A stretch of DNA of 64,000 bases from Taxillus chinensis (GCA_023512835.1 CM042090.1:54857865-54921864), one strand, 5' to 3'. Shown: positions 23,798 through 36,106, numbered from the stretch's first letter. Notes: a model not told the origin generated them from the sequence alone. Program-made: numbers and translations.

Positions 23798-26016
23798 TGT
23801 AAGGACCCATATTTGAGGGGCCTTAGAGATAGCCTTGAGTTAGAGACCTTATTTTAACAAATGAATATCAGCACAATGATGTGCTCATCAAATGGAGAAT
23901 TTTGACTGTACTTGGACTAAATTTGGGATTTTAGGCCCTGAGGGGTATTTTCGGGATTTCACAAATAATTTTATATTTACTTTTAAATTACCTGGATTTG
24001 AGCTTTGGGCCTCCCTTCAAGGGAAAAACCCAATATGAGAGAGAGTGGGCTGTTTTGCCTTTCTTCTTAGGTTTACTTAACCATTGGGCTGCACTTGGTC
24101 TTGGGCTTCTATTAAAAAAAACAAAATAATAATAATAAGAAAAAAAAAGGGAGAAACCAAACCCTACTCTTTGTTGGCAGCCGACCCAGAGAGAGAGAGA
24201 GAGAGAGGGGATCTGCAAATTCCGGCCAAGGGAAAGGGGCCTGAGGCCTGAGGAAGAGAAGGAGAAGACGATCCGGAGGCTGGAAGGGAGATTTCCGGCA
24301 ATCAAGGATCTTTTCTGGTGGCTGGAAGCTAATTCCTGGAAAAATTCTTTTTCTGCAATACGAGGTAGGGATTTCAAGTTTTTCTGTTTGCCGTCCCTCT
24401 CTTAGATTTCTAGAATAACATTTATATATTGAGTTTCTAAATTCTACCTTGAGCCTATGGATGATCTGGGGTTTTTGTCTGAGTTTTCTAAATTTCTGAA
24501 TTTTTGTGTGAGATTATTTATACTTTTGGGTTAGGGGTCATTTGTATACCCATTGTCTTGGGATTATGTAGATGAAAAGTTTTGGGAAAACCCTGTATTT
24601 GGCTTGGCTAAGGCCTCTGGTATTGGGAAATCATATGAGAGTGAGGCCAGAGTTGGTTTTAGACCCGGTTTATGGGGTTAGAACCTCAATAACTTCTAAA
24701 CTAAGACGAATTTGAGGTTGGTTCTTTAGGGAAAAATGATTAGAAGGATAAAAGGGAGGTTTTGGAGCCTGCACGTGAAAAAGCCTTTTTCACTTGCAGA
24801 TTCATTCTTGCTCCAAATAGCCCCAAATTTTAGGTGGAGCTTCCTTAGAGGCATATGAGTTGAAATACCTCTGCACGTGAAAATAACCTTTTCACGTGCA
24901 ACCTTGTTTTTGGCTAAAAATCGTCCCTGAACTTTCTGGGGATGGTTAGAATGATGTTTGGAGTTAATTTGCCACCGCACGTGAGAATAGGTTGTCACGT
25001 GCAACCTGTTTTGGGCTCCCCTTGAGGTGGATAAGCTTCCTTTGAAAGGTTGTTTACGATCCGGACTATGAGTGTGAGAAATGTGTGGACTTCAGGGATC
25101 ATGAGGGGTTAGGTGATGTTATATGTAATGATTTGATTGTTACGAGACTATCTCGTTGTTTTACATTCGAGTTGAGTTTTCTGTATGTTGAATGAGTTGC
25201 ATGTTTGTACTATGTTTGTTGGGTTATGTTTATTGAGTTGTATATGTTGAAATGTGTATGCTGAGGACCCCAGAAACGCGGGGAGTTGAGATAAGAACCC
25301 CCGAAATGCGGGAAATTGAGCTGAGTATGGGACAGTCATTATACTGTACCCCTTGAGATAAGATTCACATTTGCCTGGTGTGGCATGTCACGTCGCCGTG
25401 GTGGCGGGGTGTCCTCTGCCCTCCTGTGCGAGCAGAGGTATGAGGCGTGTTTACCTGGGTGATGATTATTGTTTTAGGTTAAGTCACTACACAAGCACAT
25501 GCATCCACTTGACATGCATAGTTTTAGAGTGGGACGGGATTGGGGAGACTTGATCCCTACTGAGCTGTGGTGTGCTCACCCCTCCTATGAACTGTTCTTT
25601 GCAGGACCTAGCAGGCGATAGGCGGAAGAGCTGAGTTGGTAGGCCGCTGAGGCTGTATAGCCTTATATATACATTTGGTTATTTCGTTGTATTTGAGATT
25701 CTGATTGCTTAAACTATGTACCCTGGTTTTATTATTGGGAACTTGTTCCCTGGTGGGTTGTAAAAGGGTTTGAAACCTCTGAGCAATGTAATTGATGCTT
25801 TGGGTTGTGAATACCGTATGTATGTATATTGTGGTGGTGTGGTTGGCATGGAAACAGGTACGTGCCCCTTGGCATGTTGACTTGTGTTAAAGGGATAGGA
25901 CAGCACCCGCGGTAGGTGTCCTCACTTTGGTGTTTACACCGAACCCTTGACCCTTCGGGTGCGGGCATGGGTAGTCATTACCCATTTCCAGGGAGAAGGA
26001 AATTTGGGGCGTGACA
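23798..26016 (+). repeat. 5' LTR of element D
   Basis: A 2219-bp LTR, tgtaaggacc to ggggcgtgaca. It contains a (GA)n tract (24188-24207), a TATA-like ttatatattg near 24422, three hairpins with CACGTG-type arms (24771-24797, 24872-24900, 24977-25002), and repeated gcgggga/gcgggaa motifs near 25275-25315. Confidence 0.95.
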
Positions 26017-26019
26017 ATA

Positions 26020-26032
26020 TGGTATCAGAGCC
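26020..26032 (+). promoter_or_regulatory. Primer-binding site of element D
   Basis: tggtatcagagcc, three bases after the LTR end; complementary to initiator-Met tRNA. Confidence 0.93.
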
Positions 26033-26520
26033 CAAGTTCATGGTCTAGTGGACTTAGGATAGTGGGGAGGGATAATTGCTTCTGAGACCCTTAGGAGGCA
26101 GTATAGGACATGCCTGATCACCGTGGTTCTATTTGGTTTTCTTGGGTGCACTCAGGGGTAGTTAGACCAAGGAGTAGGGCATTTGCATTTGGGATGGGGT
26201 GCATACATGCATTGGCATTAGGGCACTAGCTTAATCATAATATGAGTGTCATGATTTGAAATGAGTTATTAATTTGAAATGAGCATACAATGAATTGAAA
26301 TGTGAATACTGTGGAATGTGTTGAGACATGCTGATTTGAGAAACTATGATGTGTTGAAAATTTTAGATTATGAGATTGTGATATGTATGTTGAGGTCCTG
26401 TGAACATGATGTGTATACTTATGAGATGTTATTTGAGTACCTCATGGTCCTAGAGGTGAGGGTATACTGAGCTTGAGAGATATTGATTCCAGCTCCACTT
26501 GTTTTTGAAATGTGTAGACA

Positions 26521-27890
26521 ATGCCTCCTAGGAGAGTTACCCGGGCTACCCCAGCTGTAGAGGATGAGTCTTCTGCACGTGCTGGACAAGAGGGAAGGCA
26601 GCAAACGGAGGGCGATGATCCCATGGAGTGGATCATGGCCCAAGTTAGGGCCTTGAGTGAAAATGTACAAGGCATGCGAGAGGATCTCAGGGGAGAGATC
26701 CGAGATGAGATTAGGCGGGAGATGATGGCACAGCAGCGGGCTTACCTTCTCCACCCCGTGAGACAGAGCCTCCACGTAGACAAGAGATACCGATGAGACG
26801 GGAGGAGGAAGATGTGGTGACCCGGTTCCGGAAGGAACAACCACCGAGGTTCAAGGGAGGAGCCGATCCTCTAGCGGCGAGCATTGGGCTGCGACAGTTG
26901 AGCACGTGTTCTCCTTTCTCCGACCTCGGGAGGAGGATAAAGTGAGGTTAGCAGTCAGGCAGTTGGAAGAGGAAGCCTTAGAGTGGTGGCTTAGCATTTC
27001 AGGTAGCCGGGACATGCAGACCTTGTCATGGGAGGAATTCCTTCAATTGTTCCATGAGGAGTACTTCCCAGAGTCCTTGCGATGGCAGAAACGGGAAGAG
27101 TTCAGTGGTTTGAAACAAGGATCATGCACTGTGTCTGAGTATGAGCGTGAGTTCCGAGGACTGAGCCGGTTTGCCCCTGAGGCAATCTCTAGAGAGGACC
27201 TGAAGGCCCATAAGTTTACCATGGGACTCAGGCCTGCCTTGAAGCAGAGGGTGGAGATGCTACGGCTGAGGACCTATGCTGAGGTTGTGGAAATAGCTAA
27301 GATTGTGGAAAGAGGACTAGAGGAGGGTAAACAGGCTCATCAGGAGCGGCTAACACAGAGTACGCGCGATAAACAGGGAGACTCCAAGAAACCGAGAGTT
27401 GAGCTTGGAGGTAGTAGTTTTCCCAGGGACAAGGGCCAATCACCGATGGCTCCACCAAAATCCCGTTACTCTGGAGGACCGGGGAACTCAGCTGGAGGTT
27501 TCCCACGTGAGTGTACTTGTTGTGGCCAAACTGGACACATGAAACGTGAGTGTCCCAAGCAGCACCAGCAGTGCCATAGCTGTGGGAAGACAGGACACCT
27601 TAGTACGGTGTGTTTCAGTAAGGGGAACAACCGGGGAGCTGGTGGATTCGCATCAGGAGGGAGGAGTGAGACCCACATTCGGGCCCCAACTCCGAGACCA
27701 GCACGTTCATGGCAGGCAAGTCAGGCTGGTTCCACACATGCAAGGCCACAGGGAGAAAAGCAACCACAAGGCGGTTCAGAGAATCGTCCAAGTGGACATC
27801 AGACAGGGATCAAAGGACAAACAGGAGAGGCTAGTAGCAAGGCAAACCATGGCAGAATATTTGCACTTACTTCAGCACCATCCGAGCGGG
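26521..27890 (+). pseudogene. Element D gag (frameshifted)
   Basis: The start MPPRRVTRATPAV at 26521 opens a 92-codon piece that ends in a frameshift near 26760. The gag core resumes in the frame of 26906 (REEDKVRLAVRQLEEEALEWW, SWEEFLQLFHEEYFP, LKQGSCTVSEYEREF), a retrotransposon gag domain. Two CCHC knuckles follow, CTCCGQTGHMKREC and CHSCGKTGHLSTVC (about 27507-27600), then a Gly/Pro/Gln-rich tail leading to protease in the same frame. Role: particle assembly and RNA packaging. Confidence 0.88.
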
Positions 27891-28420
27891 AGGAGTTGCC
27901 ATTATCCTCCGAGGAAGGCGAAGCCGGACCTTCGGTGGTTCAAGGTACTATTTTGATATCTCGCACTATAGTTGTTATCTTGTTTGATACCGGAGCTTCG
28001 TGCTCCTTGATTGCTAAGTCCTTGGTTGAGAGCCTTGGACTTGATTGTGTGAGGGCAGATAGGCCCTTGAGTATTGAGTCACCTGTGGGCGGTGCATCGA
28101 CAATAAACCGAGTGTGTCGTGAGTGTATGCTTACGATAGGAGACGTTGAGGTCACATTTGATTTGTATGTGATGCCCATGAGGACCTTTGATTTGATTTT
28201 AGGGATGGACTGGTTAATGACCTTCCAGGCTAAGATTGACTGTTATAGACGGCGGGTGTCATTTATTTCACCCACAGGATTACTCTGTACCCTAGTGGGG
28301 GAATGGGATGAGAATGCCGGGAGGGCTGGACTGACGAGAGAGCTATGGGGTAGTGTTACCCATAGACTTGCTACACTTACTTTTGAGGAGGAAGGTAATA
28401 TTAAAAACGAGCGTGGCCAA
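27891..28420 (+). pseudogene. Element D protease
   Basis: Same frame as gag. ILFDTGASCSLIA (about 27977-28015) is the aspartic active site D-T-G, followed by DLYVMPMRTFDLILGMDWL, the second conserved hairpin of gypsy proteases. The frame runs on to 28564, but the RT leader is encoded in another frame from about 28430, so a frameshift lies between. The catalytic motif looks intact. Confidence 0.87.
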
Positions 28421-28429
28421 TTGTTGTTG

Positions 28430-29871
28430 AGAATTTTCAGGATGTGTTTCCTGGGGAGTTACTGGAGTTGCCTCCACACAGGAGTGTTGAGTTTACAATT
28501 GAGTTATTGCCAGGAGTGGGACCTATCTCACAAGTGGCATACCGGATGGGACCTGCCGAGTTGAGGGAGCTTCAAAAGCAAATAAAGGAGCTGGGAGATA
28601 AAAGTTTCATTCGCCCAAGTACATCACCTTGGGGTGCACCAGGTCTTGTTTGCTAAAAGGCGGACGGTTCACTACGACTCTGCATTGATTATCGAAAGCT
28701 GAACCAAGTGACGGTAAAGAACAAATACCCTTTGCCGAGGATCGATGATCTGTTTGACCAGCTGAGTGGGGCACAGTGGTTTTCAAAGATTGATTTGCGT
28801 TCTGGGTATCATCAGGTGAGGGTCAGGAGCGAGGATATTCCTAAGACTACTTTCAGGTGTCGATATGGGCACTATGAATGGTTAGTGATGCCTTTCGGGC
28901 TCACGAACGCACCGGCAGTGTTCATGCACCTGATGAATCAGGTATTTGCCCCGTACCTAGATTCCTTTGTGGTGGTATTTATTGATGACATCCTTGTATA
29001 CTCAAGGACCCGAGAGAAGAATGAGGAGCATTTGACTGTGGTGTTGCAGACGCTCCGGGACCACCAGTTGTATGCTAAATTCAGCAAGTGCAACTTGTGG
29101 ATGCAAGAGGTACATTTCCTTGGGCATGTGGTATCTGCCGAGGGAGTTAGAGTGGACCCAACCAAGATTGAGTCTGTATCATCTTGGAAAAGGCCCACGA
29201 ATGTTTTTGAGATCTGTAGCTTCTTGGGTCTGGCAGGATATTACAGGCGTTTCGTGGAAGGGTTCTCTCGGTTAGCAGCACCGATGACAGCCCTAACACG
29301 AAAAGGAGTTAAATTCGAGTGGACAGACAAGTGTCAGCGAGCTTTTAAGGAATTGAAGACTCGTTTGACTACTGCACCAGTTTTGAGTCTACCACGGGGT
29401 GGAGTGCCTTACGAGGTGTATTGTGATGCATCCCGCGTTGGATTGGGGTGTGTTCTGATGCAGGAACACAAAGTCATAGCTTATGGCTCACGACAACTTA
29501 AGCCCCATGAGCAGAATTACCCAACGCATGATCTGGAATTAGCAGCAGTTATCTTTGCCTTGAAGTCGTGGCAACATTACCTGCTGGGGGAGAAATTTGT
29601 GGTATACACCGACCACAAAAGCCTACAGTATATTTTCACCTAGAGGGATCTGAATTTGAGACAGAGGAGATGGGTGGAGTACTTGCAGATGTTTGACTTT
29701 ACGCTCTCCTACACCCCTAGAAAGGGGAATGTGGTTGCAGATGCACTGAGCAGGAAGGGAAAAGCTGAGGTTTCCATGAGAGAATGGAAAATGATGGAAC
29801 AGTTAGCGATCTTGCCGTGCACGCCTGATTTTAGAAGTGGGGGGGGGCGGTCCTATGTTCTATTGCCGTAA
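28430..29871 (+). pseudogene. Element D reverse transcriptase and RNase H (stops)
   Basis: The leader FPGELLELPPHR starts at about 28444. After IRPSTSPWGAPGLVC there is an in-frame stop (28654-28656). RT proper continues with [35 protein letters not shown], the catalytic [10 protein letters not shown] (about 28977-29006) and [11 protein letters not shown]. RNase [43 protein letters not shown], then a second stop at 29641 and NLRQRRWVEYLQMFDF, GNVVADALSR. A nine-G run near 29838 shifts the frame once more. Active-site aspartates are present. Confidence 0.92.
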
Positions 29872-31319
29872 TGCCAGAGTTATACCATCGTGTCCGTGAG
29901 GGACAGTTGGGGGACGTGGACTGTGAAGTGATCCGGGCCCAGAATAGAGGCCGGTGAACTGTCTGAGGAATGGACGAAGGAACTGAGCATGAGCTGAGAT
30001 TTCAGGGACGCTTGATAGTACCACCCTCCTTACGCGAGGATGTGATGAGGGAGTTTCATCATTCCCGTTTGGTCGTGCATCCAGGGAGGGACTAAGATGT
30101 ATCATGCCGTGCGAGCACGGTTCTGGTGGCCAGGATCGAAGAGGTGTATAGCCGAGTTTGTTTCCAGGTGCCTTACTTGTCAACAAGTAAAGGCAGAGCA
30201 CCAACGACCTGCTGTGGTCGATTCTGACCATTGCCTGTGGGCTGAGTGGAAGTGGGAACATATTACCATGGATTTTGTGACAGGACTTCCTACCACTTTT
30301 GGGAGGAAGGATATGATCTGGGTCATTGTAGACCGACTGACTAAATCGGCCCATTTCTTGGCTATTCGGGAGCGGGACTCCATTGGAACATTGAGCCAGT
30401 TGTATGTTGACGAGATTGTGCGATTGCATGGAGTGCCTTTGTCTATCGTTTCAGACAGAGATGCACGATTCACTTCTCGGTTTTGGAATGGTTTGCAAGA
30501 GGCATTGGGGACGCGGCTTAATTTGAGTACGCTTTCCATCCCGAGACCGATGGACGGTCGGAGAGGACCATTCAAACGTTGGAAGACCTGTTGAGAGCTT
30601 GTGTGCTTGATTTTGGGGGATCATGGGCTTCTCACCTTCCTTTGGTAGAGTTTGCCTATAATAATAGTTACCAGGCTTCTATTGGGATGGCCCCGTTTGA
30701 GGCATTGTATGGCAGACCTTGCCGATCTCCATTATGTTGGGCAGAAGCTGGAGAGGCAGCTATGTTGGGACCTCAATTGGTCCAAGAGGCCACGGCAAAA
30801 GTCCAACCGATTCGGCGGCGCTTTCTTACGGCCCCGAGTAGACAAAAGTCTTATGCAGATCGCCGACGCAGACCACTGGAGTTTTTGGTTGGAGACCATG
30901 TGTTTCTTCGTGTTTCTCCACGGAGAGGGCATAAGAGATTTGGAAAGGGATCCAAGTTATCTCCACGATACATTGGACCGTTCGAGATTTTGAGCAGAGT
31001 TGGACCCATTGCTTATAAGTTGGCATTACCTCCCAGTTTGAGCAGAGTTCATGATGTTTTCCATGTATCTCAGTTGCGGAAATACCATCCAGATCCCACA
31101 CATGTGCTGGATTGGAGTACCCTGGATATTGGGGAGGACGTGACGATTGTTGAGGCACCAATCCGTATTTTGGATAGGCGCGTGAAGCAGCTACGTGGTA
31201 AGACTATTCCGTTGGTTCGGGTGTTGTGGAAACACCGCGGTATGGAGGAAGAGACTTGGGAAGGTGAAGCTGAGATGCGTGCTCACTACCCTGACCTGTT
31301 CGAGGACGAACAACCCTGA
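29872..31319 (+). pseudogene. Element D integrase with chromodomain (frameshifted)
   Basis: The zinc-binding HHCC region is around 30055-30180 (H...H in broken frame, then CLTCQQVK). Core: [13 protein letters not shown] (first Asp), [14 protein letters not shown] (second Asp), then a frame slip near 30545 in the DG...ER glutamate region. From 30579 to 31319 the frame is open: FAYNNSYQASIGMAPFEALYGRPCRSP, the GSKLSPRYIGPFEI C-terminal module, HDVFHVSQLRKYHPD, and a chromodomain-like end (about residues 195-245 of this piece) that in chromoviruses directs insertion to marked chromatin. Ends FEDEQP-stop. Confidence 0.92.
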
Positions 31320-31470
31320 AGGGGGGGAGGAAGGCAAACATCAACATAGTCAGGTACTTGTCCAACTGGTTGTTTGATGCGTGTATTCATTTGTGTTAAT
31401 GGTCTATTCTTTGGTTGTGGTTGTTGTTTCTTTTGATTCCGCATTTTCTTTTAGAGGACGAAAAGTCTTT

Positions 31471-31483
31471 AAGGAGGAGAGGA
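31471..31483 (+). promoter_or_regulatory. Polypurine tract of element D
   Basis: aaggaggagagga abuts the 3' LTR start; about 30 bases upstream lies 'ttagaggacgaaaagtc', common just before the 3' LTR in this lineage. Confidence 0.88.
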
Positions 31484-33706
31484 TGTAAGGACCCATATTT
31501 GAGGGGCCTTAGAGATAGCCTTAAGTTAGAGACCTTATTTTAACAAATGAATATCAGCACAATGATGTGCTCATCAAATGGAGAATTTTGACTGTACTTG
31601 GACTAAATTTGGGATTTTAGGCCCTGAGGGGTATTTTCGGGATTTCACAAATAATTTTATATTTACTTTTAAATTACCTGGGTTTGTATTTTGAGCTTTG
31701 GGCCTCCCTTCAAGGGAAAAACCCAATATGAGAGAGAGTGGGCTGTTTTGCCTTTCTTCTTGGGTTTACTTAACCATTGGGCTGCACTTGGTCTTGGGCT
31801 TCTATTAAAAAAAACAAAATAATAATAATAAGAAAAAAAAAGGGAGAAACCAAACCCTACTCTTTGTTGGCAGCCGACCCAGAGAGAGAGAGAGAGAGAG
31901 AGGATCTGCAAATTCCGGCCAAGGGAAAGGGGCCTGAGGCCTGAGGAAGAGAAGGAGAAGACGATCCGGAGGCTAGAAGGGAGATTTCCGGCAATCAAGG
32001 ATCTTTTCTGGTGGCTGGAAGCTAATTCCTGGAAAAATTCTTTTTCTGCAATACGAGGTAGGGTTTTCAAGTTTTTCTGTTTGCCGTCCCTCTCTTAGAT
32101 TTCTAGAATAACATTTATATATTGAGTTTCTAAATTCTACCTTGAGCCTATGGATGATCTGGGGTTTTTGTCTGAGTTTTCTAAATTTCTGAATTTTTGT
32201 GTGAGATTATTTATACTTTTGGGTTAGGGGTCATTTGTATACCCATTGTCTTGGGATTATGTAGATGAAAAGTTTTGGGAAAACCCTGTATTTGGCTTGG
32301 CTAAGGCCTCTGGTATTGGGAAATCATATGAGAGTGAGGCCAGAGTTGGTTTTAGACCCGGTTTATGGGGTTAGAACCTCAATAACTTCTAAACTAAGAC
32401 GAATTTGAGGTTGGTTCTTTAGGGAAAAATGATTAGAAGGATAAAAGGGAGGTTTTGGAGCCTGCACGTGAAAAAGCCTTTTTCACTTGCAGATTCATTC
32501 TTGCTCCAAATAGCCCCAAATTTTAGGTGGAGCTTCCTTAGAGGCATATGAGTTGAAATACCTCTGCACGTGAAAATAACCTTTTCACGTGCAACCTTGT
32601 TTTTGGCTAAAAATCGTCCCTGAACCTTCTGGGATGGTTAGAATGATGTTTGGAGTTAATTTGCCACTGCACGTGAGAATAGGTTGTCACGTGCAACCTG
32701 TTTTGGGCTCCCCTTGAGGTGGATAAGCTTCCTTTGAAAGGTTGTTTACGATCCAGACTATGAGTGTGAGAAATGTGTGGACTTCAGGGACCATGAGGGG
32801 TTAGGTGATGTTATATGTAATGATTTGATTGTTCTGAGACTATCTGTTGTTTTACATTCTGAGTTGAGTTTTCTGTATGTTGAATGAGTTGCATGTTTGT
32901 ACTATGTTTGTTGGGTTATGTTTATTGAGTTGTATATGTTGAAATGTGTATGCTGAGGACCCCAGAAACGCGGGGAGTTGAGATAAGAACCCCCGAAATG
33001 CGGGAAATTGAGCTGAGTATGGGACAGTCATTATACTGTACCCCTTGAGATGAGATTCACATTTGCCTGGTGTGGCATGTCACGTCGCCGTGGTGGCGGG
33101 GTGTCCTCTGCCCTCCTGTGCAGGCAGAGGTATGAGGCGTGTTTACTGGGTGATGATTATTGTTTTAGCTTAAGTCACTACACGAGCACATGCATCCACT
33201 TGACATGCATAGTTTTAGAGTGGGACGGGATTGGGGAGACTTGATCCCTACTGAGCTGTGGTGTGCTCACCCCTCCTATGAACTGTTCTTTGTAGGACCT
33301 AGCAGGCGATAGGCAGAAGAGCTGAGTTGGTAGGCCGCTGAGGCTGTATGGCCTTATATATACATTTGGTTATTTCGTTGTATTTGAGATTTTGATTGCT
33401 AAACTGTGTACCCTGGTTTTATTATTGGGAACTTGTTCCCTGGTGGGTTGTAAAAGGGTTTGAAACCTCTGTGCAATGTAATTGATGTTTTGGGTTGTGA
33501 ATACCATATGTATGTATATTGTGGTGGTGTGGTTGGCATGGAAACAGGTACGTGCCCCTTGGCATGTTGACTTGTGTTACAGGGATAGGACAGCACCCGC
33601 GGTAGGTGTCCTCACTTTGGTGTTTACACCGAACCCTTGACCCTTTGGGTGCGGGCATGGGCAGTCATTACCCATTTCCAGGGAGAAGGAAATTTGGGGC
33701 GTGACA
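31484..33706 (+). repeat. 3' LTR of element D
   Basis: A 2223-bp LTR matching 23798-26016 throughout; small indels such as 8 extra bases near 31685 explain the length difference. It has the same (GA)n tract and CACGTG hairpins. Confidence 0.95.
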
Positions 33707-33711
33707 CTGTC
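33707..33711. repeat. Target-site duplication of element D, right copy
   Basis: ctgtc, one mismatch to ctatc at 23793-23797. Confidence 0.7.
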
Positions 33712-34397
33712 AAACCACAAACAAACAAACAAACAAAAACTCCAAAAACAAAGCAAAACAAAATAAATACAAAAAAATGTTTTAAAAAAAAACAACAAAA
33801 AAAGATTGGTTTTAAACCAAAAAAGGGGCATATTTCAATTTTTAGGACTTTAAAGAAGAAAAAAACAACAAACAAAACAAATAAAACGTTTTTAACAAAA
33901 AACAAACAAACCACAAAACGTGTTTTTAACAAAATACCAAAAAATAACAAAAAACCAAAAACAAAAAAACAAAAAAAACAAAAAAAGGCATTAGGATTTC
34001 GTTTTCCACTTCAAACAAAAAAGCAAAATAAAACTGTTAGGATTCCCTTTAGAAATTTAGGGTAAATCAATTTTTAACCACAACGTTAACAAATAACTTA
34101 GTTAAATAAAATCATAGACATTCTACAAAACTCAATCCAATTACAGCAGTAACAATAAATAGAAAACCTCTATTCCAAAAATAGATACCAAAAGGGCGCT
34201 GTAAGGGTGCTAATCTTTCCTTACACGTAACCAACTCCCGAACTCTTCTCTGATAACGCAGACCACATTTTTTACTACTCAAAGTAGAGGGTACCCAACT
34301 GTACCCCAAAAATAGTTGGTGGCGACTCTAAATTTCTCACCATTGGTTTAGTTTGAGCCCACCCCCAAACGGGCCCGGATGAAAACCAGTGATGACA
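33712..34397 (+). repeat. 5' LTR of element T1, right part
   Basis: Resumes T1 after element D. It begins with about 300 bp of A-rich (aaac)n-like low complexity. The last 100 bp contain 'gttggtggcgactctaaatt' and the end agtgatgaca. A homologous end, inverted, is at 39099-39200. The Lys/Thr/Asn-rich reading frame across the A-rich part is not a gene. Confidence 0.75.
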
Positions 34398-34399
34398 GT

Positions 34400-34417
34400 T
34401 GGCGACTCTGTTGGGGA
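34400..34417 (+). promoter_or_regulatory. Primer-binding site of T1 (Tat/Ogre type)
   Basis: tggcgactctgttgggga follows the LTR end after two bases. This is not the iMet sequence; tggcgactc-type sites are what I recall for Ogre/Tat-lineage elements (tRNA-Arg type). The tRNA assignment is from memory. Confidence 0.65.
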
Positions 34418-35057
34418 AATACTCACTTTAGAGAGTTAGGTCTAGAACTAGGATTAGGAGGTTATTTTAATTGTACTATTGTATATATTTAACTTTCTTG
34501 ATAGTTATTTTTTTTATTTTCTAGCTGTAATTGTGATTTACTTGTTTTTTATTTAACTGCAATTTATTTATACGCTTTAACTACCATGATAGTTATGATT
34601 TACTGCTTTCCCTACTTGCTATATCCATGCTTAACCCTATACCCGGGTTTAGCACAATCTAGGTTAGCGAGGTTCAGTACGGTCCTTAGCGCGTTGATCA
34701 TTATCCGCAATGGGGCCTTGGACTCCTCACTCAAGCTTGAGGTTTTGTTAAGGCACGTCCTTTTAAGACCCCCCCCCCGGTAAATCCCATGGTGTACGGA
34801 GCCCTTTATTGAGGAAGTTTGAGAACCAACGAATAAGATAGGTCTAGCAATAGAAGCCCATCAGGGGCATTGACCACATGTTGTTTGCTCATTTCATGCC
34901 ATGCTAACCTTTGTTTTGTAGGGTAGTCCTTAAGTCATCTCCTGCACATATTATAATTGGTTTATTCTGTTATCCTACCTATCTACCTTAATATGTGTTT
35001 ATGCATTTAACTGCCATCCTAACCTATCATCATGCATAACATGACATTCATATAGGC
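34418..35057 (+). other. Leader of element T1
   Basis: A 640-bp stretch between PBS and the gag-like gene with no ORF of note. It holds a nine-C run at 34771-34779 and an AT-rich segment (34480-34570). Confidence 0.55.
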
Positions 35058-36106
35058 ATGGCAACTTTCAGTCATCTCCTAAAAAGCCTTCAGGATAAAG
35101 AGGCTGTCGCAGTGATGGCCCAAGCATCTGGGGACATCCAACTTCGCCTGGGAGATTTTCCACCAGGAAAAGGCCACAAAGCCGAACATGTTATCATAGA
35201 AGATCAGTTGGACTACACTAAAGAGGTACAGACAATATGGAGGCAGTGGTCAGACGAAAAGAAAAACATCTATATACAGTAGTTTGGGGATTTGCTCCAT
35301 ATGACCGAGCTACTAGCCGACAAGGATATGCTTGGGGCAGCAATATATTTCTGGCAGCCTCTACAGCAGTGTTTTGACTTCCACGGCATAGATCTTGTTC
35401 CCACAATAGAAGAATACAAAAGATTATTGGATATCCCAGTTGAAGAAAAGAAAAGGAAGATTTATTTACCAGAGCCCCGAAGACCATGTCGAAGGGCCTT
35501 TGCTGAGATAATGGGAAAACCAGTATGGGACTCACCAGTGGCCACATTGTATGGTGGGCGAGAGTATCTTCCATACAATCAAAGAAATGATACAGGCTAC
35601 AACAGAAGCAGGGGCCCACAAATTGCTTACACTAGCTATATATGGGCTAGTCATTTTCCCAAGGATACCAGCCCACATCGATGGAGCAATTATGGTTTTG
35701 GTCCAGCAGGTGCTCAAACGATGTGACCCTACTCCTGCTATATTGGCTGAAACCATTCGATCTCTTACTTATCTGAGGAATAAAGGCTCAGGACAGTTCA
35801 TGGGGTGCCTGCCTCTCCTATGCACCTAGATGCAAGGTCATTTCCCTTGTAGTGTTCCTCATTTTCCTGTTGTTTATCAGTTGCTGGCCACAACACTATT
35901 GGATGTTCTGCTCAGCAAATGGAGTTTACCTCAAGAATTTGAAGGTTGGAAGAAGAAGTTAGAGAACCTCACAAAAGCTGACATTACCTGGACTACTCCT
36001 TGGATGCCGGTGGTCTCCATGACTTATAGTTGCGGGGACTACAATTGGGTCCCGCTCCTAGGTCCTTGGGGAGGAACTGCATATGCACCACTACAGGGTG
36101 GAAGAC
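35058..36106 (+). pseudogene. T1 gag-like gene (DUF7745-type), broken and truncated
   Basis: Start MATFSHLLKSLQDKEAV at 35058, stop at 35281-35283, then the same frame continues (FGDLLHMTELLADKDMLGAAIYFW, FDFHGIDLVPTIEEYKRLLDIP, GREYLPYN). A frameshift near 35560 moves it, and a further segment runs 35830-36106 (LLATTLLDVLLSKWSLPQEF, YSCGDYNWVPLLGPWGG). The 'loop for DL..IPTIEEY..LL' pattern is what I know as the N-terminal domain of plant gag-like proteins annotated DUF7745 and found in Tat/Ogre and TR-GAG-like elements. The gene is cut at 36107 by the LTR of G; no T1 pol is visible. Confidence 0.6.

Larger units (their letters stand above)
23798..33706 (+). mobile_element. Complete Ty3/gypsy chromovirus D (Tekay/Del type)
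   Basis: A 9.9-kb element: LTR 23798-26016, iMet PBS, gag, protease, RT, RNase H, integrase with a C-terminal chromodomain, PPT, LTR 31484-33706. The order RT-RH-INT is gypsy. The chromodomain-like end (ILDRRVKQLRGK, VLWKHRGMEEETWE) is typical of Tekay/Del. The two LTRs differ by roughly 1-2% by eye, so the insertion is young, yet gag and pol contain several frameshifts and stops. It sits inside the LTR of T1. Confidence 0.95.

Noticed and set aside
29860..30429. 189-aa minus-strand frame in element D
   Set aside because: Antisense to the integrase gene, with no motif of its own.
33637..34065. 142-aa Lys/Thr/Asn-rich frame
   Set aside because: It spans the element D LTR end and the A-rich low-complexity part of the T1 LTR; composition alone keeps it open.
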